Source: HGM04593 sp045591315 (GTDB lineage: Bacteria; Bacteroidota; Bacteroidia; Bacteroidales; Bacteroidaceae). Taken from it: a stretch of DNA of 64,000 bases. This document shows positions 44,893-53,383 of this stretch, piece after piece. The translations under genes were made by a program, and so were the position numbers. The stretch is taken from assembly GCA_045591315.1 (NCBI GenBank), contig JAZNSN010000029.1, positions 62,001-126,000 of the forward strand. Direction: 5' to 3'. Position 1 is the first letter of the stretch, and each line of letters starts with the position of its first letter. The notes below the pieces were generated by a model that was not told where the DNA came from, ran no database searches, and saw nothing but the letters and a program-made list of their open reading frames with translations.

Positions 44893-46284
44893 TCAATCTT
44901 GTAAAGCAGCCAAGAATTCTATGTGAGCAAAATGAAGTGACAAATATTCATATGAGGAAAGCACCATATAATGATTAATAATTTCTATTATTTTTTCTTT
45001 GTTGAGAACCTTACACTCAAAAGTAAGTGATTTTCCATCATCTGATAACATTTTAAACTGCTGATTGTTTAATCCAGCACTTGAATACAAAGAAATAAAC
45101 TCTACAAAAGCAAACAGCGAGTATCTAGCAGAATTATCAAACCTGTTATCAAACGTAAAAACATCCTTATATGCGGTTGACTCAAAATAATCGACTAGCT
45201 CTTGCAGTGACAAACTTCTATTCTTTATTTGATTGTAAAAATGCAAATCGTTTTTCCTTATATAGATTAGCAGAAGAAGGACAGATATATATATCATATG
45301 CTTTTTATCATATGATTGTAACACCAAACGCATATGAGCATAAATTCTATCCATTTCCCTTAAGGACAGGTTCATATTCTTAAAAAGACGGCATGAGAAT
45401 GATTCAAAGCAACCAGCCTCTTGATGCAATTGATAGTTACAATTAGTAAAGAAAGTATCAAATCCATAATGTTTATACAGATACTTACAGAAAGCTTCTG
45501 TATTGGGTTCTGGCAACTGATACTCAAGGTTTATAAACCGTTGCAAATATTCTTCTGCATTTATTGCATCAGTTCCATAATAACCTCGTATGGAACTACA
45601 TAATTGCACCTTGTCAATAGACAACACAAAGACAATGTTTGGTATATCAAAGAGGTGTTTAATCCTTTCTAACACCTTTACTGCATAAGCAGGATTACAC
45701 CTATCCAATTCGTCAACCATAAAAATCACAGGTTTGTCACTACCACAGGAAGCGACAAATTCTGCCAACAGTTTACGGAATCCGTCTACAGAGTTATGCT
45801 GTTCCTGATAATTCTCAATTTCTTTTTTGAAGTTATCAGCAATGATATTTAAGGGATCAGACACCACATCTGCAAGTTCCTCGCCTAAATATTTTTTCAC
45901 AAATCCTTTTAAGACAGCAGGGAGTGCACTTACCACAATTTTTGAAGCATAATCCACTATATCTGAGAATTTTTCTTTATCTTGTTCCGTTTTGCACATA
46001 TCACACATCTGGCCAATCAACCCTACTAGAGGATCTGTAATGTAATCATCTTGCCATACATTGAAATGCAGAGTTTTAAAACCATTATTTTCCAAGCTCT
46101 GTTTCCACATCCTTATAAATGTAGTTTTTCCGGTTCCCCATTTTCCATTTATAGCAACAACACCACCTTCATAGTATTTTGAAACTATTTGAGTAAGTAT
46201 ATTTGCATACTCCTCTCTACCAAGTTGACAATTCTTAAAAGGTTTCTCTCTGTCAACAAGCAATTCAGGTAAATTAGTAATCAT
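44893..46284 (-). CDS. KAP-family P-loop NTPase
   Basis: The 463-residue protein shows Walker A GKWGTGKT (47-54), the KAP block HFNVWQDD and Walker B with the family signature MVDELDRCNPAYAVKVLE. No transmembrane pair is obvious inside the NTPase, unlike many KAP members. The C-terminal 200 residues are helical and unassigned. KAP NTPases occur in several phage-defence loci, but this gene's partner, if any, is not evident. It has its own promoter (TATCTTTG) and stands alone. Confidence 0.85.
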   Translation of the reverse strand: MITNLPELLVDREKPFKNCQLGREEYANILTQIVSKYYEGGVVAINGKWGTGKTTFIRMWKQSLENNGFKTLHFNVWQDDYITDPLVGLIGQMCDMCKTEQDKEKFSDIVDYASKIVVSALPAVLKGFVKKYLGEELADVVSDPLNIIADNFKKEIENYQEQHNSVDGFRKLLAEFVASCGSDKPVIFMVDELDRCNPAYAVKVLERIKHLFDIPNIVFVLSIDKVQLCSSIRGYYGTDAINAEEYLQRFINLEYQLPEPNTEAFCKYLYKHYGFDTFFTNCNYQLHQEAGCFESFSCRLFKNMNLSLREMDRIYAHMRLVLQSYDKKHMIYISVLLLLIYIRKNDLHFYNQIKNRSLSLQELVDYFESTAYKDVFTFDNRFDNSARYSLFAFVEFISLYSSAGLNNQQFKMLSDDGKSLTFECKVLNKEKIIEIINHYMVLSSYEYLSLHFAHIEFLAALQD

Positions 46285-46351
46285 ATCGTATTATTAATAA
46301 ATTTTACACAAACACCAAGCAACAGCCGCTTTCGGCTATCTCTATTTGTCA

Positions 46352-46359
46352 CAAAGATA
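46352..46359 (-). promoter_or_regulatory. -7 box TATCTTTG of the KAP gene
   Basis: Minus-strand TATCTTTG with TTG (rc of 46381-46383) 21 bases upstream. The leader contains a small hairpin AGCCG-CTTT-CGGCT near 46324-46337. Confidence 0.6.
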
Positions 46360-46417
46360 CCATCCTCTGTACCTTATTGTCAATAGAAAAATAGAGAATT
46401 TATCAACATGTTAATAA

Positions 46418-46461
46418 AAGAATTTGCCCCAACGCTTCATCAAGCGTTGGGGCAAATTCTT
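46418..46461 (-). terminator. Perfect 20-bp stem terminator at the end of the recombinase/RM run
   Basis: Arms 46418-46437 and 46442-46461 pair perfectly around a 4-base loop (GC-rich core GCCCCAACGC). TTTTATT follows on the minus strand. It lies 84 bases past the broken recombinase stop. Confidence 0.85.
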
Positions 46462-46544
46462 CCTAAAGAGATTACTCAGTCAAACATCAATATATATCAA
46501 GTTTCTTTTATATCATCAAATTGTATAGTTTAACAAATAAACAT

Positions 46545-47075
46545 TCACCATGTTATCACCTTATCTACAATTTCTTGTTGTTCTGCGGATGTTCGTCGCA
46601 AGTATATTCGTGTCGTTTCAATGCTCTCATGTCCCATTAGGTCTGCAAGTAGTGCGATATCATTGAACTTTTCAAGAAAGTTTTTTGCAAATCGATGTCG
46701 GAATGAATGAGGATATACAACCTTCGTGTTCAAGCCATATTTCTCCGCATAGTTTTTTTACTGTCGGGCAATTCCTCGTGTTGTAATCCTTTCGCCAAAT
46801 CTGTTCAAAAACAAATAACCACTTTCTCTGCCTGTTTTCACCAACCATTCTTCTGTCTCTTTTCGTAATGTTTTAGGCATGAACAAGCGGCGTATCTTTC
46901 CACCTTTGGTGTAGATGTCAAAATATCCTATTCTTACATGCTCCACCTTAATTTGAACCAATTTGCTTACTCTCGCTCCAGTCGCAGCAAGGAAACGTAC
47001 AACAAAATACCATTCTTTATTTTCTTCTTTCTTTAACCGGTTCTTCAAAAATATATAGTCTGCATAGCTGTTCAA
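46545..47075 (-). pseudogene. Tyrosine recombinase catalytic domain, N-truncated and with an in-frame stop
   Basis: Two frame-matched pieces are split by a TAA at 46758-46760, where TTA (Leu) would restore the frame. Together they carry the full catalytic set: Arg in GARVSKL, Lys in KGGKIRRL, HSFRHRF, and MGHESIETTRIYLR with the active Tyr. The frame runs out at the res gene stop five bases upstream, with no ATG, so the N-terminal DNA-binding domain is missing. Likely a dead recombinase once used for island mobility or switching. Confidence 0.82.
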
Positions 47076-47079
47076 TTTA

Positions 47080-49437
47080 TTATTTATATTGTACCGGGTA
47101 GAATGCCGACCACCCTGTAATCTCTATTGTATCATCAATTTTGAATGGCGAGTAATACCAATTATCGTTTTTCTCGATAATTATACCGCCCTTCAACTGC
47201 AAATGTTTATTCTCATCACTGTTGATGTAGTCAATCAGTGCATTATGTTTGTTTGGTGCTTCGGGGTCGCTACCCTCTGTCTTTGTATCAAACAGGAATA
47301 CTTGCCCGTTTTTAGCACGGATAACAAAATCCACATAGAAAAGAGCCTTATCGCCGTTACTTCTTGTATAAGGTATTGAGTAATGCTGCTTGCCCTCATC
47401 ACCATTCTTGTACCACCAATCAAGATATTGGCTGTTGCTTTCCAAGAACGCAACAAACCTCTGTTCAGGATTAGAAACTGAATAAAGTTCAATAAACGGC
47501 ATCAAAGCGTGGTCTTTTACCGACTCCACAACACGGTGTGTCTCTTCTTTATATAACCTATCTTCGGGCACTTCCCAAGTGTATTGTGCAAAGCCACGCT
47601 GTTTTGCAATATGCTGTCGCTCTTCGAGTTTCTTTTGATAGCGTGCAAGAGCCTTTGTTACAATGTTGGTAAATTGTGGCTTGTTGGTGTGGTAAAGAAC
47701 AACCTTTTTAGCTTCGGTCTCGAATATCTTAAACAAATCCTCTATTGCTTCTACAAGATAATTTGCCAACACATCGGTACTATGTGAACGCTCGAAACTA
47801 CCAAGCAAAGAACGGCAGAAATCCACATATACACGGTTCACCTCTCCTGCGGTACGGGCATACTTGAACTTCTCTCCAACATCAACCGTACCAATATCAT
47901 TTTGGAAAAACACATCGGTAGGAATATCAATATTCACATTCTTCACATCAAGACGAATACCGCGAGCTTGTGCTGTATGACGGTTTTTTGCAACTTTGCT
48001 CTCTTCTCCCACTTCGGGTGATGTGCCGTTCTCCTCTTCTTCAAAGAAATCAAACATAGAGAATAGGGATAACTGCACAGTCATCAGCCACTCATCTTCA
48101 AATACCTTCATAAGAACCCGTTTGAAATCGGGGCCAAGACGGTTACGGTCGGCACTTAAACGCACCTCATAAGAACTCGGCAAAGCAACATTTTGCAAGC
48201 TCTCACGACGAACTGACTGCAACATCGACTTATGCAGATAATCCATATCATCGGCCACAATTTGAATTTGGTCTTTGCTTATGTTCGTATATACATATCC
48301 CTTGTTCAACAAAGGATTTGTATAAAACTTCTGTTCGGGCATACGCAAAATACGGCCAACAGTCTGCACAGTAAATTCTTCGCTTGACAATTTACGGAAT
48401 ATAAGCAAAACCGCTGCACGAGGACAATCCCAACCAAGAGCAATGGCCTGTTTGAACAGTAGCACCTCGGTCAAGCAATCCTCTTTTTCGAGTCCGGGCA
48501 GATTGGATTTTTCATTAGAAAGCCACACTGCAAGTTTGCCGTTGTCCTCATCTATACCGTGTGCCATTCTCAAATAAGTACGCACCTGCTCGGCAATGGT
48601 CTCATCTTCGCTTGACATTGTTTCCGTAGTATCATTCGGTAACTGTATCAAGAGAAGAGGATTTATGTTTACACCCAATTTGTGGTAGGCATCAGCTATC
48701 TGTTTACGCTTTTCAAGAGCCTTTCTTATCAAGTGTTGGTTCAATTCCTCTTCGCTGTTGTAACCTTTTGCGACATCGGGGTTGAGGATAACGCCCTCTT
48801 TTATCATCTCCTCTTGCACAACAACCTGACGAGGCACATTAACAACATTGTATGATTGTGTTTTTGGAGTAGCAGAAATGCGAATTTCAACTTTTGCATT
48901 TATGCGTTCAAGCACTTTTTTCGACTTGTCTGCTGTTTTAGACCAGAAAAGATGCTCTTCATCTATAATAATCACAATGGGCGTGCCATTCTCTTTTGTT
49001 CTGTCTGTGATGTTGAACAATGAACGATTCTGTTCACCGTCGCGCACCATTATATTTTTATCGCTGTTTATACTTGCCCAATTCACAAAAAGAATTTCAC
49101 CGGGCTTAACAACACCGTCGCAGTGGTCGAGTTCATCATACATTACCGCACGCAAAAGGCGTGTTTCTGTAAAGAAGTTCTTCATCTTGAAGTAACTCTG
49201 CTCGTGCAACTTGTTAGGTGCTATCCATATATAGGCCACATGCTGGAATGGCAAGTCGCTACGTGTCTGCAACTCCTCGGAAAGAGTGGCAAGCATTTCA
49301 CTTGCCATTACAGTTTTACCTGCACCTGTGGGAGCCTTGAATATAAGTTGCTGACGATTGCCGTTAAGCCTTAACAAATCAACTGTCTTTTCTACAAGCT
49401 CTTTAACAGCTTTCTGTTGATATTTTAACTCTTTCAT
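47080..49437 (-). CDS. res: Type III restriction enzyme, Res subunit
   Basis: The 785-residue protein has superfamily 2 helicase motifs (Walker A PTGAGKT, IIIDEEHLFW, ISATPKTQ, TVGRILRMPE). Its C-terminal PD-(D/E)xK nuclease is visible as VDFVIRAKNGQVFLFDTK. It cuts DNA with Mod when two unmethylated sites are met. The start overlaps the mod stop by 4 bases (ATGA). No disruption seen. Shorter than EcoP-type Res (about 970). Confidence 0.93.
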   Translation of the reverse strand: MKELKYQQKAVKELVEKTVDLLRLNGNRQQLIFKAPTGAGKTVMASEMLATLSEELQTRSDLPFQHVAYIWIAPNKLHEQSYFKMKNFFTETRLLRAVMYDELDHCDGVVKPGEILFVNWASINSDKNIMVRDGEQNRSLFNITDRTKENGTPIVIIIDEEHLFWSKTADKSKKVLERINAKVEIRISATPKTQSYNVVNVPRQVVVQEEMIKEGVILNPDVAKGYNSEEELNQHLIRKALEKRKQIADAYHKLGVNINPLLLIQLPNDTTETMSSEDETIAEQVRTYLRMAHGIDEDNGKLAVWLSNEKSNLPGLEKEDCLTEVLLFKQAIALGWDCPRAAVLLIFRKLSSEEFTVQTVGRILRMPEQKFYTNPLLNKGYVYTNISKDQIQIVADDMDYLHKSMLQSVRRESLQNVALPSSYEVRLSADRNRLGPDFKRVLMKVFEDEWLMTVQLSLFSMFDFFEEEENGTSPEVGEESKVAKNRHTAQARGIRLDVKNVNIDIPTDVFFQNDIGTVDVGEKFKYARTAGEVNRVYVDFCRSLLGSFERSHSTDVLANYLVEAIEDLFKIFETEAKKVVLYHTNKPQFTNIVTKALARYQKKLEERQHIAKQRGFAQYTWEVPEDRLYKEETHRVVESVKDHALMPFIELYSVSNPEQRFVAFLESNSQYLDWWYKNGDEGKQHYSIPYTRSNGDKALFYVDFVIRAKNGQVFLFDTKTEGSDPEAPNKHNALIDYINSDENKHLQLKGGIIIEKNDNWYYSPFKIDDTIEITGWSAFYPVQYK

Positions 49438-51434
49438 TCTTCGCCCTCCTCATTATCATTAAACAATGTCTGTGGTGTAGCCTCGCCCTCTTTTTCGGGT
49501 GTAAGGTACTTTTCTTTTCGCTTGGGCAACACTCTTGTATATGCGTCATAAATTGCTGCCGGCAATGCCACAAGCTCCACTTTGTCCTGCACTTCAAAGA
49601 AATCATCACTGAAAGGATACCTGCCGGGAGTGAATATGTAAATCTTCAACTTGCCGTTGAACTCCATATTCTTTATCTCCTCCACAATATAAGAAACAGC
49701 CTCTTCTTTATAAAGAATAAGCATCTGTTTCTTGTCATTTGCAAAGTAGCGCATCAACTTTGGGTGTGTGGGATATTTACCAAACATCTTCTGCTCGGTA
49801 TATAAATCCTCTTTAATGCAAAGCAAGTCCGTTGCAAGCGAAACCAATGCACGCATATTGCGTGGTGAACGCTCACGTGGCAGGAACTCTGTGCGGTAGT
49901 AGCGGAGAGTGTTATTTGTTAAACCGGCAACGTACCTACCTTTGGGTGTGGTATACCCTTTAATAACTTTAAATAATCGCGGATATGTCACTTCTGAACA
50001 AATATTGTTTTGATTATTGGTTACACCTATAAATTTACGATTTCTACCATCTATTGAATTTTGTTCTAATACCGCATGGAGAGCTGTTCCACTGCCTGCA
50101 AAAAAATCCAATATTATATTGGCTTTAGGATATATCGTTGATATCAAATACTTTCCTACAGATACTGTTTTAGGGTAGTCAAAATGTATATTTAGGTCTA
50201 AGAGCAAATTTTCATCGCTTGAGCCATCTTCGTAAATAGAGGGAACATTTTCATCCATATTCTCATCAAGCCAATATATTCGCTCTGGAATATTTAAAGC
50301 ACCACTTTTTTTACGAGTAAATACAATCTCTCCTTTTATTATCATATCATCATTTATAATCAATGGAACTTCGTTGCCAAGTAATCTTTCAAACGAATGA
50401 GGAGGGAAACGCCAACCCTTAGAAGGTAACGGACATTCTGTACCTAAAATAGGGTGCTTTAAAGGAATCCAATATTCTTCAGGAGCTTGCTCCTTATTAG
50501 GCCATGCCATAGAAACAGTACGAAATACGCGACCATTCGGATGAATATATCTATACGCCTTTTCACCTTTTGAAAAATCACTTTTGCTAAGCCACTTTTG
50601 AAATTCAGAATTAACAAGTTCTTGATTGTATTTGACAGTAAATGACTTTGCGTCCTCTTTTTTAAAACCATAAAGGGATAAAGCATCAAGAATTTCTGTC
50701 GGAACAGTCGTCTTTCCTATTTGCAAAAATAACGATTTAGCTTTTGCTAACATCTTTTGAGCATTGCGCTTTGGCCGAATAAAAGTGTTGTCTAAACTCA
50801 TAAAAGAATCCTTTGATTTGCAATATATAAGGATATATTCATGCATATATGATACAGCATGTGCATCACCTTTTGGATTCATTTTATTCCAAATTATTTG
50901 ACCAAGGTTATTATTATCACCGAACACTTCAGATAGAATAAGATTGTAAGCATCAAATTCATGTTCATCAATATGGGTTATTATAATACCATTTTTAGAT
51001 AATAATGTCTTAGCAATTTTGAGTCGTTTTGTCATAAAACTCAACCACAACGAATGCTTAAATGGATTATCATTATCTACATAATTATCATTGTACCTAA
51101 AGTCGTTTTTACCTCTATTGTAAGGTGGGTCAATATAGATAACATCAATAGCACCTTCGTGTGTATATGAAAGAGTGGTAAGTGCTTCGAGGTTGTCGCC
51201 CTCAATAAGTATGTGATTGGGAGCATCGGCACTATCCGAAATAATCGCACGCTCTTTAACCTCTGTAAGCACAGGGATTTCCTCTCGCAAGTGTTCTTCA
51301 ACCTCTTCGAGTTTTTCTTCCCACACAAGACCATACTTCTTGAACGAGCGTAACAACCCCAAAAGGTCGGCTTTCTCATCATTAGTAAGACCTTGCAAAT
51401 TCTTTATCTTATCAATAAGTTTTTCTTTATCCAT
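49434..51434 (-). CDS. mod: Type III DNA methyltransferase, Mod subunit
   Basis: The 666-residue protein contains DPPYN (VIYIDPPYNRGKNDF) before the AdoMet motif ILDFFAGSGTALHAV, the beta-class order expected for N6-adenine type III methyltransferases. The region between the motifs carries target recognition. ATG 51434 (MDKEKLIDKI) is chosen because upstream in-frame ATGs lie in or beside the -7 box. No simple-sequence repeat tract suggesting phase variation was seen. Confidence 0.94.
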   Translation of the reverse strand: MDKEKLIDKIKNLQGLTNDEKADLLGLLRSFKKYGLVWEEKLEEVEEHLREEIPVLTEVKERAIISDSADAPNHILIEGDNLEALTTLSYTHEGAIDVIYIDPPYNRGKNDFRYNDNYVDNDNPFKHSLWLSFMTKRLKIAKTLLSKNGIIITHIDEHEFDAYNLILSEVFGDNNNLGQIIWNKMNPKGDAHAVSYMHEYILIYCKSKDSFMSLDNTFIRPKRNAQKMLAKAKSLFLQIGKTTVPTEILDALSLYGFKKEDAKSFTVKYNQELVNSEFQKWLSKSDFSKGEKAYRYIHPNGRVFRTVSMAWPNKEQAPEEYWIPLKHPILGTECPLPSKGWRFPPHSFERLLGNEVPLIINDDMIIKGEIVFTRKKSGALNIPERIYWLDENMDENVPSIYEDGSSDENLLLDLNIHFDYPKTVSVGKYLISTIYPKANIILDFFAGSGTALHAVLEQNSIDGRNRKFIGVTNNQNNICSEVTYPRLFKVIKGYTTPKGRYVAGLTNNTLRYYRTEFLPRERSPRNMRALVSLATDLLCIKEDLYTEQKMFGKYPTHPKLMRYFANDKKQMLILYKEEAVSYIVEEIKNMEFNGKLKIYIFTPGRYPFSDDFFEVQDKVELVALPAAIYDAYTRVLPKRKEKYLTPEKEGEATPQTLFNDNEEGEE

Positions 51435-51457
51435 ACACACATTATTTTGCATTATGG

Positions 51458-51465
51458 CAAAAATA
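51458..51465 (-). promoter_or_regulatory. -7 box TATTTTTG of mod-res
   Basis: Minus-strand TATTTTTG 24 bases before ATG 51434 decides the start over 51452 and 51470. Confidence 0.55.
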
Positions 51466-51612
51466 AACATTTTTTAGTGATAAAACCTATACCAAAAGCC
51501 AATTTTGTTAAAAGCAGATTGATTGTCTCTGTATAGCACTCTGCCATTCGGGGAGAATTTTAAAATATACTCCGTGTATATATCGCAATTGCCAGGCGAG
51601 GGGGTAAATAAA

Positions 51613-51643
51613 AAGAGAGAACTGAATTAATCGGTTCTCTCTT
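51613..51643 (-). terminator. Terminator downstream of ispE
   Basis: AAGAGAGAAC pairs with GTTCTCTCTT, followed on the minus strand by TTTATTTACC. It lies about 280 bases past the ispE stop. The rest of 51466-51925 shows a weaker hairpin (51723-51760, AACACC/GGTGTT) and no gene. Confidence 0.65.
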
Positions 51644-51925
51644 ATGTTTTTGGGGTAGTGGTTGAATGTTGAATTTGAAAGCGATGGAGCGTGGAACTCC
51701 TTTGCTGTTTTTTTATCTTTTTAACACCTTGCATGGAACAATTCTTCTATGCGGGGTGTTTCATTATTGCAAGTCACCTTAAGCGGTATGCGGGTATGTG
51801 AATAGCTGTATGCAGCTTGTTGTTAAGACGCAACAGGTGAATGTTTGCATAGTAGTTTTGTCGTGTTTTATTTTGTGTTTGTGTTTAGGTTGCTCTCTGA
51901 TGTGAATCACGGGGCAACCGTTTTT

Positions 51926-52756
51926 TTACAGTACTTTGCTCCAGCAGAACATGCCGGGGAAGCGTGTTTCAATCTCCTTTATATCCTGCTCGGTGTCGAA
52001 TATGCCGAAGAACGATGAACCGCTGCCCGACATCGATGCATATACGGCTCCCATGGCATATAGCTCTTCTTTTATCTTCTCCATTGACGGGTGCTTTGCG
52101 AAGACGCTTTTCTCAAAGTCGTTCTTCATTGCGCCTTTCCATTCCGTTGCCGGACGGCCGGCTATGCTTGTAAGCGGTGTGTCAGGTGCTGCAGGGGTGA
52201 CAAGCGAGTAGGCGTCCTTTGTCGAGATGTGTATGTCGGGTTTTACAAGCACTAAGCAGTAGCCGTTAAGGTTGCATTCCGTAGGGGCCAGTATGTTGCC
52301 TATTCCGGTGGCGTAGGCAGGGGTGTTCCTTATGAAGAATGCGCAGTCGGCACCAATGGTGGCAGCATACTCTTCAAGTTTTTTATTGCTTAAGCCAAGT
52401 TTGGCTAATGTATTGAGCATCTTCAATGCGAATGCTGCATCGGCACTGCCTCCGCCTAATCCGGCACCTGTTGGGATGTTCTTGTAGAGTGCCATATCGA
52501 CTTTTGGCAGCTTGTGGTCGGCAGCAAGGGCTTTGTATGCCTTCACTACAAGGTTGTCGTTGTCGTCACCGTCGAAGAGCGCGTTGTGCATGGTGAATGT
52601 GTAGTCGGGCGCATCGTCCTCCTCGGCCGGAGTTATTTCAAGTATGTCGCATAGTGGAATGGGGTAGAAGATGGTTTCGAGGTTATGGTAGCCGTCGGGG
52701 CGTTTCTCTACCACATCAAGTCCAAGATTTATCTTTGCATTGGGGAATGTTACCAT
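51926..52756 (-). CDS. ispE: 4-diphosphocytidyl-2-C-methyl-D-erythritol kinase
   Basis: The 276-residue GHMP kinase phosphorylates CDP-ME in the non-mevalonate isoprenoid pathway. Motifs: FPNAKINLGLDVVEKRPDGYHN, the ATP loop GAGLGGGSADAAFAL and ASMSGSGSSFFGIF. A TACATTTG box lies just upstream on the minus strand. Downstream comes the second accessory island, upstream the tandem repeats. Confidence 0.97.
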   Translation of the reverse strand: MVTFPNAKINLGLDVVEKRPDGYHNLETIFYPIPLCDILEITPAEEDDAPDYTFTMHNALFDGDDNDNLVVKAYKALAADHKLPKVDMALYKNIPTGAGLGGGSADAAFALKMLNTLAKLGLSNKKLEEYAATIGADCAFFIRNTPAYATGIGNILAPTECNLNGYCLVLVKPDIHISTKDAYSLVTPAAPDTPLTSIAGRPATEWKGAMKNDFEKSVFAKHPSMEKIKEELYAMGAVYASMSGSGSSFFGIFDTEQDIKEIETRFPGMFCWSKVL

Positions 52757-52840
52757 AATTGTGAATGTTGTTCTCCGGCAAATGTACTAAGAAACAGGCG
52801 AATTCATGCAAACAAGTGAAAAATAATGAATAGAAATTTT

Positions 52841-53291
52841 AGGCATAACCTTCGGCTATGCAACTTGCGACTACTGCTGGCAGCTTTATCGACTAAATTG
52901 CTTTAGTTGACAAATCTGCCTGATCGCATCCCGCAAGGCATAACCTACGGCTATGCTACTTGCGACTGACTGCTGGCAGCTTTATCGACTGAGTTGCTTT
53001 AGTTGACAAATCTGCCTAATCGCATCCCGCAAGGCATAACCTCCGGCTATGCTACTTGCGACTGACTGCTGGCAGCTTTATCGACTGAATTGCTTTAGTT
53101 GACAAATCTGCCTAATCGCATCCCGCAAGGCATAACCTTCGGCTATGCTACTTGCGACTACTGCTGGCAGCTTTATCGACTGAATTGCTTTAGTTGACAA
53201 ATCTGCCTAATCGCATCCCGCAAGGCATAACCTCCGGCTATGCAACTTGCGACAACTGCTGGCAGCTTTATCGACTAAATTGTTTTAGTTG
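52841..53291 (+). repeat. 4.7 tandem copies of a 95-96 bp structured repeat
   Basis: Copies start at 52841, 52936, 53032, 53128 and 53223. Each contains a hairpin GCATA...TATGC, a spacer, a small CTGC/GCAG stem and a second hairpin TCGACTAAA...TTTAGTTGA. Differences fall in the first hairpin's apical loop (CCTTCGG, CCTACGG, CCTCCGG) or change A to G opposite T in the second stem, which keeps pairing as G-U in plus-strand RNA. No ORF of length crosses it. It fills the 627-base gap before dnaB. Confidence 0.9.
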
Positions 53292-53356
53292 ATAACTTGT
53301 CGGTTTTTGTTGATAAAGCCACTGCTGCAAAGTCGTTCGCTTCTGGTTAATATAGC

Positions 53357-53364
53357 TATCTTCG
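53357..53364 (+). promoter_or_regulatory. -7 box TATCTTCG of dnaB
   Basis: CTATCTTCGCAG on the plus strand, 20 bases before ATG 53384, matches the core-gene box family. A transcript starting here excludes the tandem repeats. Confidence 0.55.
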
Positions 53365-53383
53365 CAGCCGGAATTCAAGAAAA

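Noticed and set aside
44730..44900. tRNA gene or attachment site beside the KAP gene
   Set aside because: The small hairpin GGGCAT/ATGCCC looked like an acceptor stem, but no cloverleaf or TPsiC arm could be drawn.
52841..53291. CRISPR array
   Set aside because: The whole 95-96 bp unit repeats, with no variable spacers and no cas genes nearby.
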